DNA of 64,000 nucleotides. It comes from Ectopseudomonas chengduensis (GTDB lineage: Bacteria > Pseudomonadota > Gammaproteobacteria > Pseudomonadales > Pseudomonadaceae). Position 1 is the first letter of the stretch; each line of letters opens with the position of its first letter. The position numbers and the translations under genes are program-made. The DNA lies in the NCBI RefSeq assembly GCF_015712065.1, contig NZ_JACFYZ010000004.1, positions 326,309-390,308 on the forward strand, in the 5' to 3' direction. Under the pieces are notes generated by a model that saw only the letters and a list, made by a program, of their open reading frames with translations, did no database searches and had not been told where the DNA came from. Of the stretch, positions 8,473-16,456 are shown one piece after another.

Positions 8473-8874
8473 TCAGGCGGTGCGGTTTTCGATCAGGCGA
8501 TCGGAGCCACCTTCGGCAACGCGGTTTTCGATTAGGCGATCGGAGCCACCTTCGGCAACGCGGTTTTCGATCAGGCGATCGGAGCCACCTTCGGCAACGC
8601 GGTTTTCGATCAGGCGATCAGAGCCACCTTCGGCAACGCGGTTTTCGATCAGGCGATCAGAGCCGCCTTCGGCGACGCGGTTCTCGATCAGACGGTCGGA
8701 ACCACCTTCGGCAACGCGGTTTTCGATCAGACGGTCGGAACCACCTTCGGCAACGCGGTTTTCGATCAGACGATCCGAGCCACCTTCGGCGACTACAGGT
8801 TGAGCGGAAGAAGCGGCAAATACGTTGGCTGCCAGTACGGAGAAAGCAAAGCTGAGGATGAGTTGGCGTTTCAT
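8473..8874 (-). CDS. Small secreted protein with eight 13-residue tandem repeats
   Basis: 133 residues. After a signal peptide (MKRQLILSFAFSVLAANVFA, cleavage near residue 20) and AASSAQPV, the protein is eight head-to-tail copies of VAEGGSDRLIENR and ends TA. The DNA unit is 39 bp, with scattered silent changes between copies (CGATCGGAG / CGATCAGAG / CGGTCGGAA), so the peptide is conserved more strictly than the DNA. Short exported proteins with AEGGSDR-type repeats occur in other Pseudomonas, sometimes labelled 'phage infection protein' without evidence. GGAG precedes the ATG at 8872-8874. Function unknown. Confidence 0.8.
   Translation of the reverse strand: MKRQLILSFAFSVLAANVFAASSAQPVVAEGGSDRLIENRVAEGGSDRLIENRVAEGGSDRLIENRVAEGGSDRLIENRVAEGGSDRLIENRVAEGGSDRLIENRVAEGGSDRLIENRVAEGGSDRLIENRTA
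8476..8787 (-). repeat. 39-bp tandem repeat array, eight copies, within a coding sequence
   Basis: Eight contiguous 39-bp units, each encoding the 13-residue repeat. There are no spacers, so this is not a CRISPR array. Copy number could vary by slippage or recombination. Confidence 0.9.
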
Positions 8875-9121
8875 GATGTGGTGCTCCAGGGGGTTGTGGT
8901 TGGGTATGGAGCAGATGTTACGCACTGGATTTTTTCAGAGAACTTCATTGGCTTGATGGTGAACATCGATGCGGCTGATAGCTGGCGAAAGCCCCGCGAT
9001 AGAAGGCTTCCAGCTGTTTCATAAGCGTCGCTGGGGCCCGTTCATGGTGAGCGTCGGGCTCGACCAGACCGCCGGCATATCGACGGCAGCGATAGTGATT
9101 CTGCCCATTCGCAGCCTGAGC

Positions 9122-9127
9122 TATGAT
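9122..9127 (+). promoter_or_regulatory. Probable -10 element of the methyltransferase gene
   Basis: TATGAT at 9122-9127, 32 bp before the chosen start codon. The corresponding -35 is weak (TTCTGC about 17 bp upstream). It is one reason to prefer the ATG at 9159 over the in-frame ATG at 9123, which would overlap this box. Confidence 0.4.
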
Positions 9128-9158
9128 GCGCGCCCTTCGTCTTCGCGCCCCTGTCACC

Positions 9159-9902
9159 ATGTCCGGCAATGCCCTCTATACCGACCTGTCGGGTTACTAC
9201 GATCTGATGTGCGCAGACATCGACTACGCCGCGCAGAGTCATTGCGTGCAGCGCCTGCAACAGCTGTTCGGCAACGGCGGTAGGCGCCACCTCGATCTGG
9301 CCTGCGGTACCGGCCCGCATGTGCGCCATTTTCTCGATGCCGGCTATGTCAGCAGCGGCCTGGACATCAACCAGCCGATGCTCGACCGCGCCGCCCAGCG
9401 CTGCCCCGAGGCACGCTTTGCCCAGCAGGACATGTGCGGTTTTCAGGTCGACGAGCCGCTGGACCTGATCACCTGCTTTCTCTACTCCATCCACTACAGC
9501 GCCAGCATCGAGCGGCTCAAGGCCTGTATCGCCAGCGTGCACGGCGCCCTGGCGGCTGGCGGTGTGTTCTGCTTCAACGCCGTGGACAAGCTGCGCATCG
9601 ACAATGCCTCGTTCGTTTCCCACAGCACGCGGCATGCCGAAGGGCAGTTCCGCTTCAGCTCCGGCTGGTACTACCGCGGTGACGGCGAACAGCAGGCGCT
9701 GCGCCTGCGCATCGAACGCACCCTCGCCGAGCAGACCGAGGTCTGGCACGACGAACACCCGATGGTGGCGGTGAACTTCGCCGAGCTGCAGAGCCTGCTG
9801 GCGCCGTACTTCGAGGTGCAGGTGCTGGAGCACGATTATCAGCGTCTGGCGCCGTGGGATGGCAGCTCCGGCAACGCGCTGTTTGCCTGCACCAAGCGCT
9901 GA
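9159..9902 (+). CDS. Class I SAM-dependent methyltransferase
   Basis: 247 residues. The Rossmann motif I is HLDLACGTGPHVRHFLDAGY (residues ~43-62), followed by the acidic loop SGLDINQPMLDRA and the post-motif FAQQDMCGF; the centre (DLITCFLYSIHY) is motif II. The C-terminal part with YYRGDGEQQALRLRIERTL is typical of Methyltransf_25/11 proteins whose substrates are small molecules. Substrate unknown. It stands alone, convergent with azoR. The start at MSGNALY is favoured because a -10-like TATGAT overlaps the alternative upstream start. Confidence 0.8.
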   Translation: MSGNALYTDLSGYYDLMCADIDYAAQSHCVQRLQQLFGNGGRRHLDLACGTGPHVRHFLDAGYVSSGLDINQPMLDRAAQRCPEARFAQQDMCGFQVDEPLDLITCFLYSIHYSASIERLKACIASVHGALAAGGVFCFNAVDKLRIDNASFVSHSTRHAEGQFRFSSGWYYRGDGEQQALRLRIERTLAEQTEVWHDEHPMVAVNFAELQSLLAPYFEVQVLEHDYQRLAPWDGSSGNALFACTKR

Positions 9903-9937
9903 GGCGAGGCAGCGTCATCCTCAGGCTGGCCATTGCC

Positions 9938-10639
9938 TCACGCCGGCTCTTCGACGCGCTCGGCTTGCAATGCACGCTGCAGCTCGGCCACCAGCGCATC
10001 GACGTTGCCCAAGGCCTGTTTGACGGATTCGGCGAGCAGTTCACCGCCGACTTCCTGACCCTCGATGGCAACCTGGTGCACGCGGGTGATGCCGATGAAG
10101 CCGAGTGCGGTGATCAGGTTCGGCTCCAGATGGTTCATATGCGCCATTTCTCCGCCCACATCGAAACCGACGCCGCCGCGCGCCGTGAGGATCACCGCAT
10201 GGCGCGGCCGGTCGGCCAGCCTGGGTACATAGGGATCGAGCGGGTTGCTTTCATCCACGTCCACCGTGCGGCCGGGGCGTACTACCTGGTCAATCCACGC
10301 CTTGAGCGCGGCGGGCATGCCGAAGTTGTAGAGCGGCGTGCCGATCACCAGCACGTCGGCGGCGATCAGTTCATCCACCAGGCGATCGCTTTCGGCCAGG
10401 GTGTCGTGCATCCATGCCTCGCGTTTCGGCTCGGGCGTGAAGGATGAGGCGATCCAGTCATGGCTGATGATCGAGGGCGGATTCTGGCCGATGTCGCGGT
10501 AGGTAACGACATCCTGCGGGCGGCGCGCCTGCCACCGGCTGATGAAGCGATGGCTGAGATTGCGGCTGTGCGAACCGTGCTGATCCTTGCCGGCGAGGCC
10601 GGGGCGGGCGCTGGCGTCGAGATGCAGAATATGGGTCAT
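9938..10639 (-). CDS. FMN-dependent NADH-azoreductase-family flavoprotein
   Basis: 233 residues. MTHILHLDASARPG, the SHSRNLSHRFISRW phosphate-binding region, VIGTPLYNFGMPAALKAWIDQVVRPGRTV and ILTARGGV are hallmarks of the AzoR/NAD(P)H-quinone reductase flavodoxin fold. Members reduce azo compounds and quinones in the cytoplasm using FMN. GGAGA precedes the ATG at 10637-10639. It is divergent from a LysR regulator with 119 bp between, so that regulator probably controls it. Confidence 0.87.
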   Translation of the reverse strand: MTHILHLDASARPGLAGKDQHGSHSRNLSHRFISRWQARRPQDVVTYRDIGQNPPSIISHDWIASSFTPEPKREAWMHDTLAESDRLVDELIAADVLVIGTPLYNFGMPAALKAWIDQVVRPGRTVDVDESNPLDPYVPRLADRPRHAVILTARGGVGFDVGGEMAHMNHLEPNLITALGFIGITRVHQVAIEGQEVGGELLAESVKQALGNVDALVAELQRALQAERVEEPA

Positions 10640-10758
10640 GATGGGTCTCCTGCTTGAATTTGAATTCACCTGTGATTGGCAGCAGACTCAGGCTAAGGTC
10701 GCCCCAATCGGGCGACAAACGATCAATATTTTTCGCAATGGATGAGGAAAATTCAGGC

Positions 10759-11658
10759 ATGAGCCGGCGCCGACTCCCTCCGCTTTCCGCCTTGCGCGCC
10801 TTCGAGGCGGCCGCACGCCACGAAAGCGCCAAGCAGGCCGCGGAAGAGCTTTCCGTTACCGCCACAGCGATCAGTCACCAGATTCGCGCGCTGGAAGAAT
10901 CCCTCGGTGTCGCGCTGTTCGTGCGCAAGCCGCGGCAGCTGGAACTGACCATGGCCGGACGTGAACTGCAGCAGGTGCTGGAAAGCGCCTTCGACAGCAT
11001 CGGCGCCGCGGTCGAACGCCTCAGCGCGACGCCCAGCCGACAGGCCATTACCCTCAGCACCACGCCGGCAGTGGCCGTGCGCTGGCTGCTGTCCTGGGTA
11101 TGCATGCTGCGCGACTCCCATCCCAATATCGACCTGCGTATCCACGCCTCGCACGAGCCGGTGGCGCTCGATGGTGTCACGGCAGATATCGCCATTCGCT
11201 ACGGCGACGGTCGCTGGCCCGGCCTGGTGGCGGAAAAACTCTTCGACAACACCTTCGTCCCGGCCTGCAGCCCGTTGCTGGGGCTGCACGATGCGACTGA
11301 GCTGCCCAGGCATACGCTGATTCATTTTCGTAACCAGGCAGCGATCTCCTCGCCGATGGACTGGGCCGTCTGGCAGAAACAGGCTCAGGTGCCGGGGCTG
11401 GATGTCAGTGCCGGGTTGGTGTTCTCCGACGAAACCCACGCCGTCTCGGCGGCCGTCGGCGCCCAGGGCGTGGCGCTGATGAGTCGGCAACTGATCGAGG
11501 ATGAGCTGAGAGAGGGACGACTGGTGCAGCCCTTCGGCCCGGAACTGGAAGGCAAGCCATTCTTTCTGGTGTACCCGGAGAGCCGCATAAATGACCCGAC
11601 CATTCTCGCGGTGCGGGAGTGGATCATGGCGGTGCCGGGTGGGTTGTGTTCGGTGTGA
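10759..11658 (+). CDS. LysR-family regulator, GcvA/AmpR-like, divergent from the azoreductase
   Basis: 299 residues. The N-terminal winged HTH (LPPLSALRAFEAAARHESAKQAAEELSVTATAISHQIRALEESLG) is of the GcvA/AmpR subgroup, and the effector domain follows from ~90 (AITLSTTPAVAVRWLLSWV, DIAIRYGDGRWPGLVAEKLF). The ATG at 10759 follows GAGGAAAATTCAGGC; an in-frame ATG at 10738 would add seven residues. Divergent orientation implies control of the azoreductase and of itself. Effector unknown. Confidence 0.87.
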   Translation: MSRRRLPPLSALRAFEAAARHESAKQAAEELSVTATAISHQIRALEESLGVALFVRKPRQLELTMAGRELQQVLESAFDSIGAAVERLSATPSRQAITLSTTPAVAVRWLLSWVCMLRDSHPNIDLRIHASHEPVALDGVTADIAIRYGDGRWPGLVAEKLFDNTFVPACSPLLGLHDATELPRHTLIHFRNQAAISSPMDWAVWQKQAQVPGLDVSAGLVFSDETHAVSAAVGAQGVALMSRQLIEDELREGRLVQPFGPELEGKPFFLVYPESRINDPTILAVREWIMAVPGGLCSV

Positions 11659-11739
11659 CGACTGTCTAAGGGCCACAGCCATGGCACCCGCCAGGCATCC
11701 GTGCCAAGATTTGCTGGTACACAAGCGAGAGGTGAAACC

Positions 11740-11964
11740 ATGGATCTGCAGAAGATCGAGGATGAAGCCCTGCATCTTTCCAAGAAGGAGCGGGCACAGC
11801 TGATCCAGCGTCTGGTCTTGAGTCTGGATGACCCTTCGGAAGACGAACTGCGATCAGACTGGTTGCTTGAAGCGCAGCGACGCGCACAAGAGCTCGATAG
11901 CGGCTCGATTCAGGCAGTGCCGGGTGACGAGGTCATGAAGAAGGCCAGAGCCCTGATTCGATGA
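11740..11964 (+). CDS. Antitoxin of a ParE-type addiction module
   Basis: 74 residues, highly charged. LQKIEDEALHLSKKERAQLIQRLVLSLDD and the C-terminal EDELRSDWLLEAQRRAQELDSG match the 'addiction module' antitoxin family (unstable antitoxin, PF09720). GAGAGG lies before the ATG. The toxin start codon overlaps this gene's stop (ATGA at 11961-11964), which is typical of toxin-antitoxin pairs with translational coupling. The complex normally represses its own promoter. Confidence 0.85.
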   Translation: MDLQKIEDEALHLSKKERAQLIQRLVLSLDDPSEDELRSDWLLEAQRRAQELDSGSIQAVPGDEVMKKARALIR

Positions 11965-12254
11965 AGTATTTTTTCCACCCGGCAGCGGAAGCCGAGTTTC
12001 TGGAGTCAGTCGGTTATTACGAATCGAAGGTTCCTGGATTGGGTGGGGCATTGATCAACGAGTTTCAGGCCTTGGCCACATTGATTGGTGAGTCACCCAT
12101 GGCCTGGCGGATTGAACTTGAACCAGATATTCGCAGCGTCCCCCTTCGGCGTTTTCCGCTATCGATCATTTACCGGCCAAGGCCTGACGGCTTCCAGATT
12201 CTGGCCGTTGCCCATCACAGCCGCCGTCCGCAGTACTGGCTTGGCAGGTTTTGA
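11961..12254 (+). CDS. RelE/ParE-family toxin
   Basis: 97 residues with the RelE/ParE fold pattern: FHPAAEAEFLESVGYYES (helix 1), LGGALINEFQALATLIGESPMAW, RSVPLRRFPLSIIYRPRPDGFQILAVAHHSRRPQYW. ParE-type relatives poison gyrase, whereas RelE-type relatives cut mRNA on the ribosome; the sequence alone does not decide, though lack of obvious catalytic Lys/Arg/His clusters at RelE positions and the partner family favour ParE-like. It overlaps the antitoxin by four bases. A CTCCCATGC/GCATGGGAG hairpin lies just downstream (12274-12295). Confidence 0.85.
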   Translation: MKYFFHPAAEAEFLESVGYYESKVPGLGGALINEFQALATLIGESPMAWRIELEPDIRSVPLRRFPLSIIYRPRPDGFQILAVAHHSRRPQYWLGRF

Positions 12255-12273
12255 TTCCGGGCTTTCCAGCTGT

Positions 12274-12295
12274 CTCCCATGCGGCTGCATGGGAG
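12274..12295. repeat. Perfect 9-bp hairpin after the toxin gene
   Basis: CTCCCATGC (12274-12282), loop GGCT, GCATGGGAG (12287-12295). There is no T run on either side, so it is not a classical terminator; it could stabilise the toxin mRNA 3' end. Confidence 0.6.
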
Positions 12296-12341
12296 TCGCC
12301 CTGTGACCTGGTTAATGCCAGACAGCGGAACTCATGAGCGC

Positions 12342-12818
12342 TCAATAATAAACATCCTCTGCGGCATGCTTTCTCTGTCGCATCAAGGCAAAGAACGACA
12401 GGCCGAGTAGCAGCAGGATCGCCGTCGAACAGCCCATGAAGACCTTGGCATCTGCATCGCTGGAGTCGTAAGCGGCTTGCGTCATCTTGATCGACGGCGC
12501 CCATGTGGAGTAGATCACCGGAATCTTGTCGTTGATGGCGTACGAAGCAGGGTCGTATTGCCTGTTCTGGGTGTAGGTATCCGTGAACGCTGTGCCGTCG
12601 GCGTCATAGCGGTAAGTGATTATGTTCAGGTCGGGGTTGGGCGTGTTGTATATCTCGGTAATGCGGGCTTGTGCCTGCTGATTGCCGATCAGCATGAAGA
12701 GCGCGGTCGCGCCGTGGTTGCTCATCAGCGCGAGAATGGCGAGGGGCACGATCGCGATCAGCGACAGGGTAGAGAGCGTGGTGAGAAAGTCTCTTTTTTC
12801 TTCCCGTGGGTAATACAT
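12342..12818 (-). CDS. DUF3592-like membrane protein
   Basis: 158 residues with two membrane segments, near residues 15-42 (LSTLSLIAIVPLAILALMSN, then ALFMLIGN) and 128-147 (STAILLLLGLSFFALMRQ). Between them is an extracytoplasmic beta-rich domain (ARITEIYNTPNPDLNIITYRYDADG, INDKIPVIYSTWAP) that resembles DUF3592. Function unknown. It lies between the toxin-antitoxin pair and the FAD oxidase and is not obviously in an operon with either. Confidence 0.7.
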   Translation of the reverse strand: MYYPREEKRDFLTTLSTLSLIAIVPLAILALMSNHGATALFMLIGNQQAQARITEIYNTPNPDLNIITYRYDADGTAFTDTYTQNRQYDPASYAINDKIPVIYSTWAPSIKMTQAAYDSSDADAKVFMGCSTAILLLLGLSFFALMRQRKHAAEDVYY

Positions 12819-12875
12819 GCGATGGCATCCGTTATTTCGAGGTGAAGTTCAGCGGGCGTTGAACCGCGATTTTAA

Positions 12876-14267
12876 TCAGTGGCCACTGAGCTGAAGGTAA
12901 TAGGCATCCCACAGCTTATTGCGGAATTTGTTGGTTGGGTCGACGCGCTTTTTCAGCGCGAAGAACTCCTCGGCGCGAGGGTAGGCGGCAAGGAACTGCT
13001 CCCGGCTGGCGTGGATTTGATAGGGCAGGTAGTAGCTGCCCTGGTGGGCGATGGCGAGGTCGATCAGCTGTCGTGTCCAGTCGCCTACGGCGGCGCGCTC
13101 GCTGGGTGAGACGCCCTGGCGGTAGTAGATCACCAGCGCGAAGGTGTCTTCGCGGGCCCAGGCCAGCAGCGTACCCGGGTCGGCTTTGGCATGGCGGATG
13201 GAGATATTGGCGACCTTGACCTTGTGCGCTTTGAGCACGTCTCTCATGCCCGCGACAAAGGGCTCCAACTGGGCTTCGGGCACGAAATATTCCTGCAGCA
13301 CATAGCTGTAGTCGGTGCCGGAAATTGGCTGCAGTTCGCGCACATCCAGGCTGGCCTCATGGTTGCGCCACTGCACTTGCGGTCGTTTGAGCAGCAACGG
13401 GTCGACGACGCTTTCGCGCACCTTTGCGCCGCCATTGCTGCTGGCCACTGCCAGCGCGGCGCGCATGGCCTTGTAGTCGCGGTCCAGCGGTACCAGGCGT
13501 GCGGTGACGGTCAGCGGCGCATCCGTACGCAGGTAGGACACGGCACGAACGCTGTCGTAGTCGTCGGTGTAGAGAATGCCGTTGTGCATCACCATGTCCG
13601 GGTTATCGACGACCTGGCTGGCGAAGAACTGCGCGTAGTCGCCGAGCGGCAAGAGCTGCGTCTGACGCACCAGCTTGCTGTTCTCCACCAGCGGCAGGGT
13701 GGCCTCGACAATGACGCCCAGCCCGCCGTAACCGCCGATGGCGCCATGGAACAGCTCGCTGTTGTGCGTCGGGCTGGCATCCACCAGCTGACCGTCGGCC
13801 AGCACCAGGCGAAGCGAGCGAACGCCGAGTACCAACGGCCCCTGGCCGACGTAACGGCCATGGGCGTTGACGCTCAGCGCGCCGCCGACGGTGAAGTTGG
13901 CGTAGGACTGCATGATCTGCGGCGACAGGCCGTGCGGGTCGATGTACTCCAGTATCTCGCGCCAGGTGATGCCGGCCTGCACACGAATCTCCCGGCGTTC
14001 TGCGGAAAACTCCAGCACCTGGTTGAACTGGCGCATGTCCAGTTGCAGGGCCTGCTCGGTGGCGGTTTGCCCGCCCATGCTGTAGCGCCCGCCGCCAATG
14101 GCGATGGGGCCGGCATGCCCGCTAACGGCCGTGACGATCTGCTCCAGTTCGGTGGGCACCAATACCTGCGCCACTTGGATGGGGTTCATGCCGGTGACGT
14201 CGTTGACGGTCTCGGTAGCGTGCACGCAATGGCACAGCAACAGCAGTAGGACGAGGGCGATGCGCAT
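12876..14267 (-). CDS. Exported FAD-binding oxidase (PCMH / D-arabinono-lactone-oxidase-like)
   Basis: 463 residues. The first ~18 residues (MRIALVLLLLLCHCVHA) are a signal peptide. The PCMH-type FAD domain follows: ELEQIVTAVSGHAGPIAIGGGRYSMGG, LDMRQFNQVLEF, IRVQAGITWREILEYIDPHGLSPQIMQSYANFTVGGALSVNAHGRY, and GAIGGYGGLGVIVEATLPL. The C-terminus with KKRVDPTNKFRNKLWDAYY matches the ALO/berberine-type C-terminal region where a substrate loop closes on FAD. Export of such an enzyme implies an extracytoplasmic substrate. AAGGAAG precedes the ATG at 14265-14267. It is divergent from an ABM-domain lipoprotein. Confidence 0.82.
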   Translation of the reverse strand: MRIALVLLLLLCHCVHATETVNDVTGMNPIQVAQVLVPTELEQIVTAVSGHAGPIAIGGGRYSMGGQTATEQALQLDMRQFNQVLEFSAERREIRVQAGITWREILEYIDPHGLSPQIMQSYANFTVGGALSVNAHGRYVGQGPLVLGVRSLRLVLADGQLVDASPTHNSELFHGAIGGYGGLGVIVEATLPLVENSKLVRQTQLLPLGDYAQFFASQVVDNPDMVMHNGILYTDDYDSVRAVSYLRTDAPLTVTARLVPLDRDYKAMRAALAVASSNGGAKVRESVVDPLLLKRPQVQWRNHEASLDVRELQPISGTDYSYVLQEYFVPEAQLEPFVAGMRDVLKAHKVKVANISIRHAKADPGTLLAWAREDTFALVIYYRQGVSPSERAAVGDWTRQLIDLAIAHQGSYYLPYQIHASREQFLAAYPRAEEFFALKKRVDPTNKFRNKLWDAYYLQLSGH

Positions 14268-14461
14268 GGAGCTTCCTTGTTCGCAGCGGAGAACGAATGG
14301 CTTGGCTGATAGTGCGTCGTGGCGTGTTCAGGTAGCAATCGCCAGTGGCCAGTCAGGGTGCTTCATTTTCAATAGGTCGAAGAAAGTATTAGCGCGTTCT
14401 GTCGGTGTTTCTTTTCGATTGAATGGACAAGGATGACCCCACTCCACAAAGAGTGATGACG

Positions 14462-14860
14462 ATGAAACCCATGATCAAACACCCGAGTCTTTGGCTGTGC
14501 GTGCTGCTGTTCACTGCCCTTGCCGGGTGCGCAAGCCAACCCATCGAACGAGTTAACACCATGAGCAAACCATTGGTATCCCTTGCCGTACTCAAGGCCA
14601 AACCCGGTAAGCAACAGGAACTGAAAGAAGGCTTGCTGCGCCTGATAGAACCTACGCGGGCCGAACCGGGCAACCTTGATTACGTGCTGTTCGAAATGCG
14701 TGATGAGCCGGGCACCTTCTACATGCGTGAAGCCTTCAAGGATCAGGCGGCCCTGGATGCGCATTTTGCAACGCCCTATTTTCAGGCGTTTGCCGCCACC
14801 GCTGATGAACTGCTCAGCGAGCCATTGCAGCTGATATTCCTCGAGCAGGTATCCAACTGA
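14462..14860 (+). CDS. Lipoprotein carrying an ABM (monooxygenase-type) domain
   Basis: 132 residues. Residues 1-23 form a lipoprotein signal (WLCVLLFTALAGC) with lipobox LAGC and Cys23 as the acylated residue. From ~residue 36 (MSKPLVSLAVLKAKPGKQQELKEGLLRLIEPTRAEPGNLDYVLFEMRDEPGTFYMREAF) it is a normal ABM domain like YgiN. Domain proteins of this type are mostly cytoplasmic, so the lipid-anchored form is uncommon. The ATG at 14462 lies 8 bp after AAAGAG; an ATG at 14456 is possible. Divergent from the exported FAD oxidase, with which it may cooperate. Confidence 0.78.
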   Translation: MKPMIKHPSLWLCVLLFTALAGCASQPIERVNTMSKPLVSLAVLKAKPGKQQELKEGLLRLIEPTRAEPGNLDYVLFEMRDEPGTFYMREAFKDQAALDAHFATPYFQAFAATADELLSEPLQLIFLEQVSN

Positions 14861-15118
14861 GTGGGACCCATGGCCATTGCTTGATGCAGGGGGATGCCCG
14901 TTGGTTCGCTGATGGTCGTTTCCATGCCTCTAGATGGGCCGCCATCAGCGCCCGCTATTCGTTCTGACCGGGCGAGAGCCTTGTCGTAATGCTTTATCCG
15001 CGTTGGCGGGCGTTCAACGTCCGCCAACTGCGCGTGTGCATGCGTGGTGTCGGCTGACCGCCACAGGTGATTGCAATCGGCGTTTCGTGAAACCCCACGG
15101 CTAGCGTGGGGCATCGCC

Positions 15119-15814
15119 TCAATGCAACGCGCGCGAGGGCAGGCGCTCGTCGACCAGTTGCTGAGCCTGGAGCGCGAGTGCATCGAGGTGCGCGTCACGC
15201 TGTTTTTCCGCCTGTTGCATGGCTCGCTGGCCGTGCTGCTTGAGCAGGTAGGCGTGAATCTGCCTGACCTCGGTGGAGGCAAACACCGGCGCCAGGTCGG
15301 CGACCGCGACCATGCCGCTGGAGCGGTAGTCGCGGCTGTTCATCACCACCAGCGCACCCTGAGTGGCCAGCACCTGCAAGCCAAGGGCCTCGAACAGCGG
15401 CACCTTGTCTGCCACGCAGGCCAGCTCCAGGTGCGGGCGTCGCTCCAGCACGCGTTGCAGCAGCGCCCGGCCGATGCCCTGAGCGCGATGCTCGCTATGC
15501 ACCGCCAGATAGGCGAGGGTGCATGCGGCAGCATCGTCCGGGCTCGGCAGATACAGGGCAAACCCCAGCACACGGGCCGGGTCTTCATCGTCCAGCGCCA
15601 GTAGCAACTGCACGGGGCCTTCGGCATCGCCGTTCATGGTCTGCAGGTGCAGATGCAGCTCATAGCCGATCACGTACTGGTACAGCTGATACAGCGGATT
15701 GCTTGGCAGCAGCGGTACTGCGCTGACATCGGCGAAGTAGTCCACCACCATCTGCTGCACTTGGCTCTTCAGTGACTCGGGCGGCGGGCTGCTGAGGTGG
15801 GAAAGGGTGAACAT
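15119..15814 (-). CDS. GNAT-family N-acetyltransferase
   Basis: 231 residues. The GNAT core lies in the middle: VLGFALYLPSPDDAAACTLAYLAVHSEHRAQGIGRALLQRVLERRPHLELACV contains motif A with the acetyl-CoA-binding R/Q-x-x-G-x-G/A pattern (RAQGIGRAL). A C-terminal helical extension of ~60 residues (KQHGQRAMQQAEKQRDAHLDALALQAQQLVDERL) is predicted coiled coil. Substrate unknown. The start at MFTLSHL was chosen because upstream codons overlap the next gene's promoter; its ribosome binding site is weak. Divergent from the gene at 15946. Confidence 0.8.
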   Translation of the reverse strand: MFTLSHLSSPPPESLKSQVQQMVVDYFADVSAVPLLPSNPLYQLYQYVIGYELHLHLQTMNGDAEGPVQLLLALDDEDPARVLGFALYLPSPDDAAACTLAYLAVHSEHRAQGIGRALLQRVLERRPHLELACVADKVPLFEALGLQVLATQGALVVMNSRDYRSSGMVAVADLAPVFASTEVRQIHAYLLKQHGQRAMQQAEKQRDAHLDALALQAQQLVDERLPSRALH

Positions 15815-15905
15815 CGGCAGGAGGGCTCCGCTGGGCGAGTGGGCCTGGATTGTAACCCGTGAGCCGCTTTGCTCGGGCGTCGCGATTGCCACTGCTCGCC
15901 TCGGG

Positions 15906-15911
15906 TAATAT
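15906..15911 (+). promoter_or_regulatory. Probable -10 element (TAATAT)
   Basis: TAATAT at 15906-15911, 35 bp before the GTG start at 15946. An in-frame ATG at 15910 overlaps this box, arguing that it is not the start codon. No good -35 is seen. Confidence 0.4.
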
Positions 15912-15945
15912 GACGACGCACCGAACGCTGACCCGGAAGAACCTT

Positions 15946-16317
15946 GTGCCATCGCCGAAACGAAAATACTCAGCTGTGGAGCGCGAACTGATCCGCACCC
16001 TGACCCTTGCCTGTGAAACGGCGAAAAGCGAAATCGTCGGCTTCCAGTGGCTGACCCATGATGTGAACTACGAGCAGTTTCCGCAGAGCCTTGTGGTGAC
16101 CTGGATGTTCGACAGCGAAGCGAACAAGGCGCGTGCACTTGCCTGCGCCGACAAGGCGAGAATGCGGGCGCTGACATTGGCTGCTTTCGATGAGGTGGGC
16201 ATCAGCGTTTCCAGCATCGCCGACCACGTGGCGTTCTCGGTAGAACGACCGGCAAGGGGCAAGCGTGGCCAAGGACATTTAGAACCCCTGCGTGTCGCTG
16301 TGCCAGCTCAACAGTGA
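15946..16317 (+). CDS. Conserved Pseudomonas protein often labelled 'Fis family regulator'
   Basis: 123 residues beginning with GTG, 5 bp after GGAAGA. The sequence (PKRKYSAVERELIRTLTLACETAKSEIVGFQWLTHDVNYEQFPQSLVVTWMFDSE) resembles small Pseudomonas proteins that databases call Fis-family, but I see no helix-turn-helix and no real Fis similarity. Residues beyond ~105 overlap the following DUF1289 frame and look unconserved (HLEPLRVAVPAQQ), so the natural C-terminus may have been altered. Function unknown. An in-frame ATG at 15910 is rejected because it overlaps a -10-like box. Confidence 0.65.
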   Translation: MPSPKRKYSAVERELIRTLTLACETAKSEIVGFQWLTHDVNYEQFPQSLVVTWMFDSEANKARALACADKARMRALTLAAFDEVGISVSSIADHVAFSVERPARGKRGQGHLEPLRVAVPAQQ

Positions 16318-16456
16318 GCTGTGCGTCAGCTGTGGGCGCACGCGTGAGGAAATCCGCAAATGGCGGGGCATGAAACGGCCCGAGAAGATGGCTACCGTGC
16401 AGAAGGCGGCAGCGCGGATGAAGGTGATTGCCAAGAAGAAAGTTAAAGGTCAGTAG
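16265..16456 (+). pseudogene. DUF1289 gene interrupted by an in-frame TAG at codon 6
   Basis: A GTG start (16265) follows AAGGGGC and reads V-A-K-D-I, then TAG (16280-16282), then in the same frame NPCVSLCQLNSELCVSCGRTREEIRKWRGMKRPEKMATVQ to the stop at 16454-16456. The second part is a complete DUF1289 domain (four Cys, a probable zinc or iron-sulphur site, and the RTREEIRKW core). Relatives read ...IENPC..., so the TAG most simply replaces GAG. No ATG or GTG between the stop and the first Cys could rescue the whole domain. It overlaps the end of the preceding gene and its own final stop lies in the repeat at 16453. Confidence 0.7.

Noticed and set aside
8473..8790. Regular 39-bp repeats that could look like a CRISPR array
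   Set aside because: The units are contiguous with no spacers and encode a perfect peptide repeat behind a signal peptide; no cas genes are near.
8480..8803. Open reading frame on the plus strand through the same repeats (RFSIRRSEPPSAT)
   Set aside because: It is a by-product of the 39-bp period being a multiple of three. It lacks a ribosome binding site and signal peptide, while the minus-strand frame has both and a terminator.
11740..12254. Toxin-antitoxin pair as part of a larger mobile island
   Set aside because: Base composition matches neighbours and no integrase, attachment site or other mobile genes are adjacent.
15119..16177. 352-codon version of the GNAT frame starting at 16177
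   Set aside because: The extension runs antisense through the divergent gene at 15946 and its promoter and has no similarity to the family; the start at 15814 is used.
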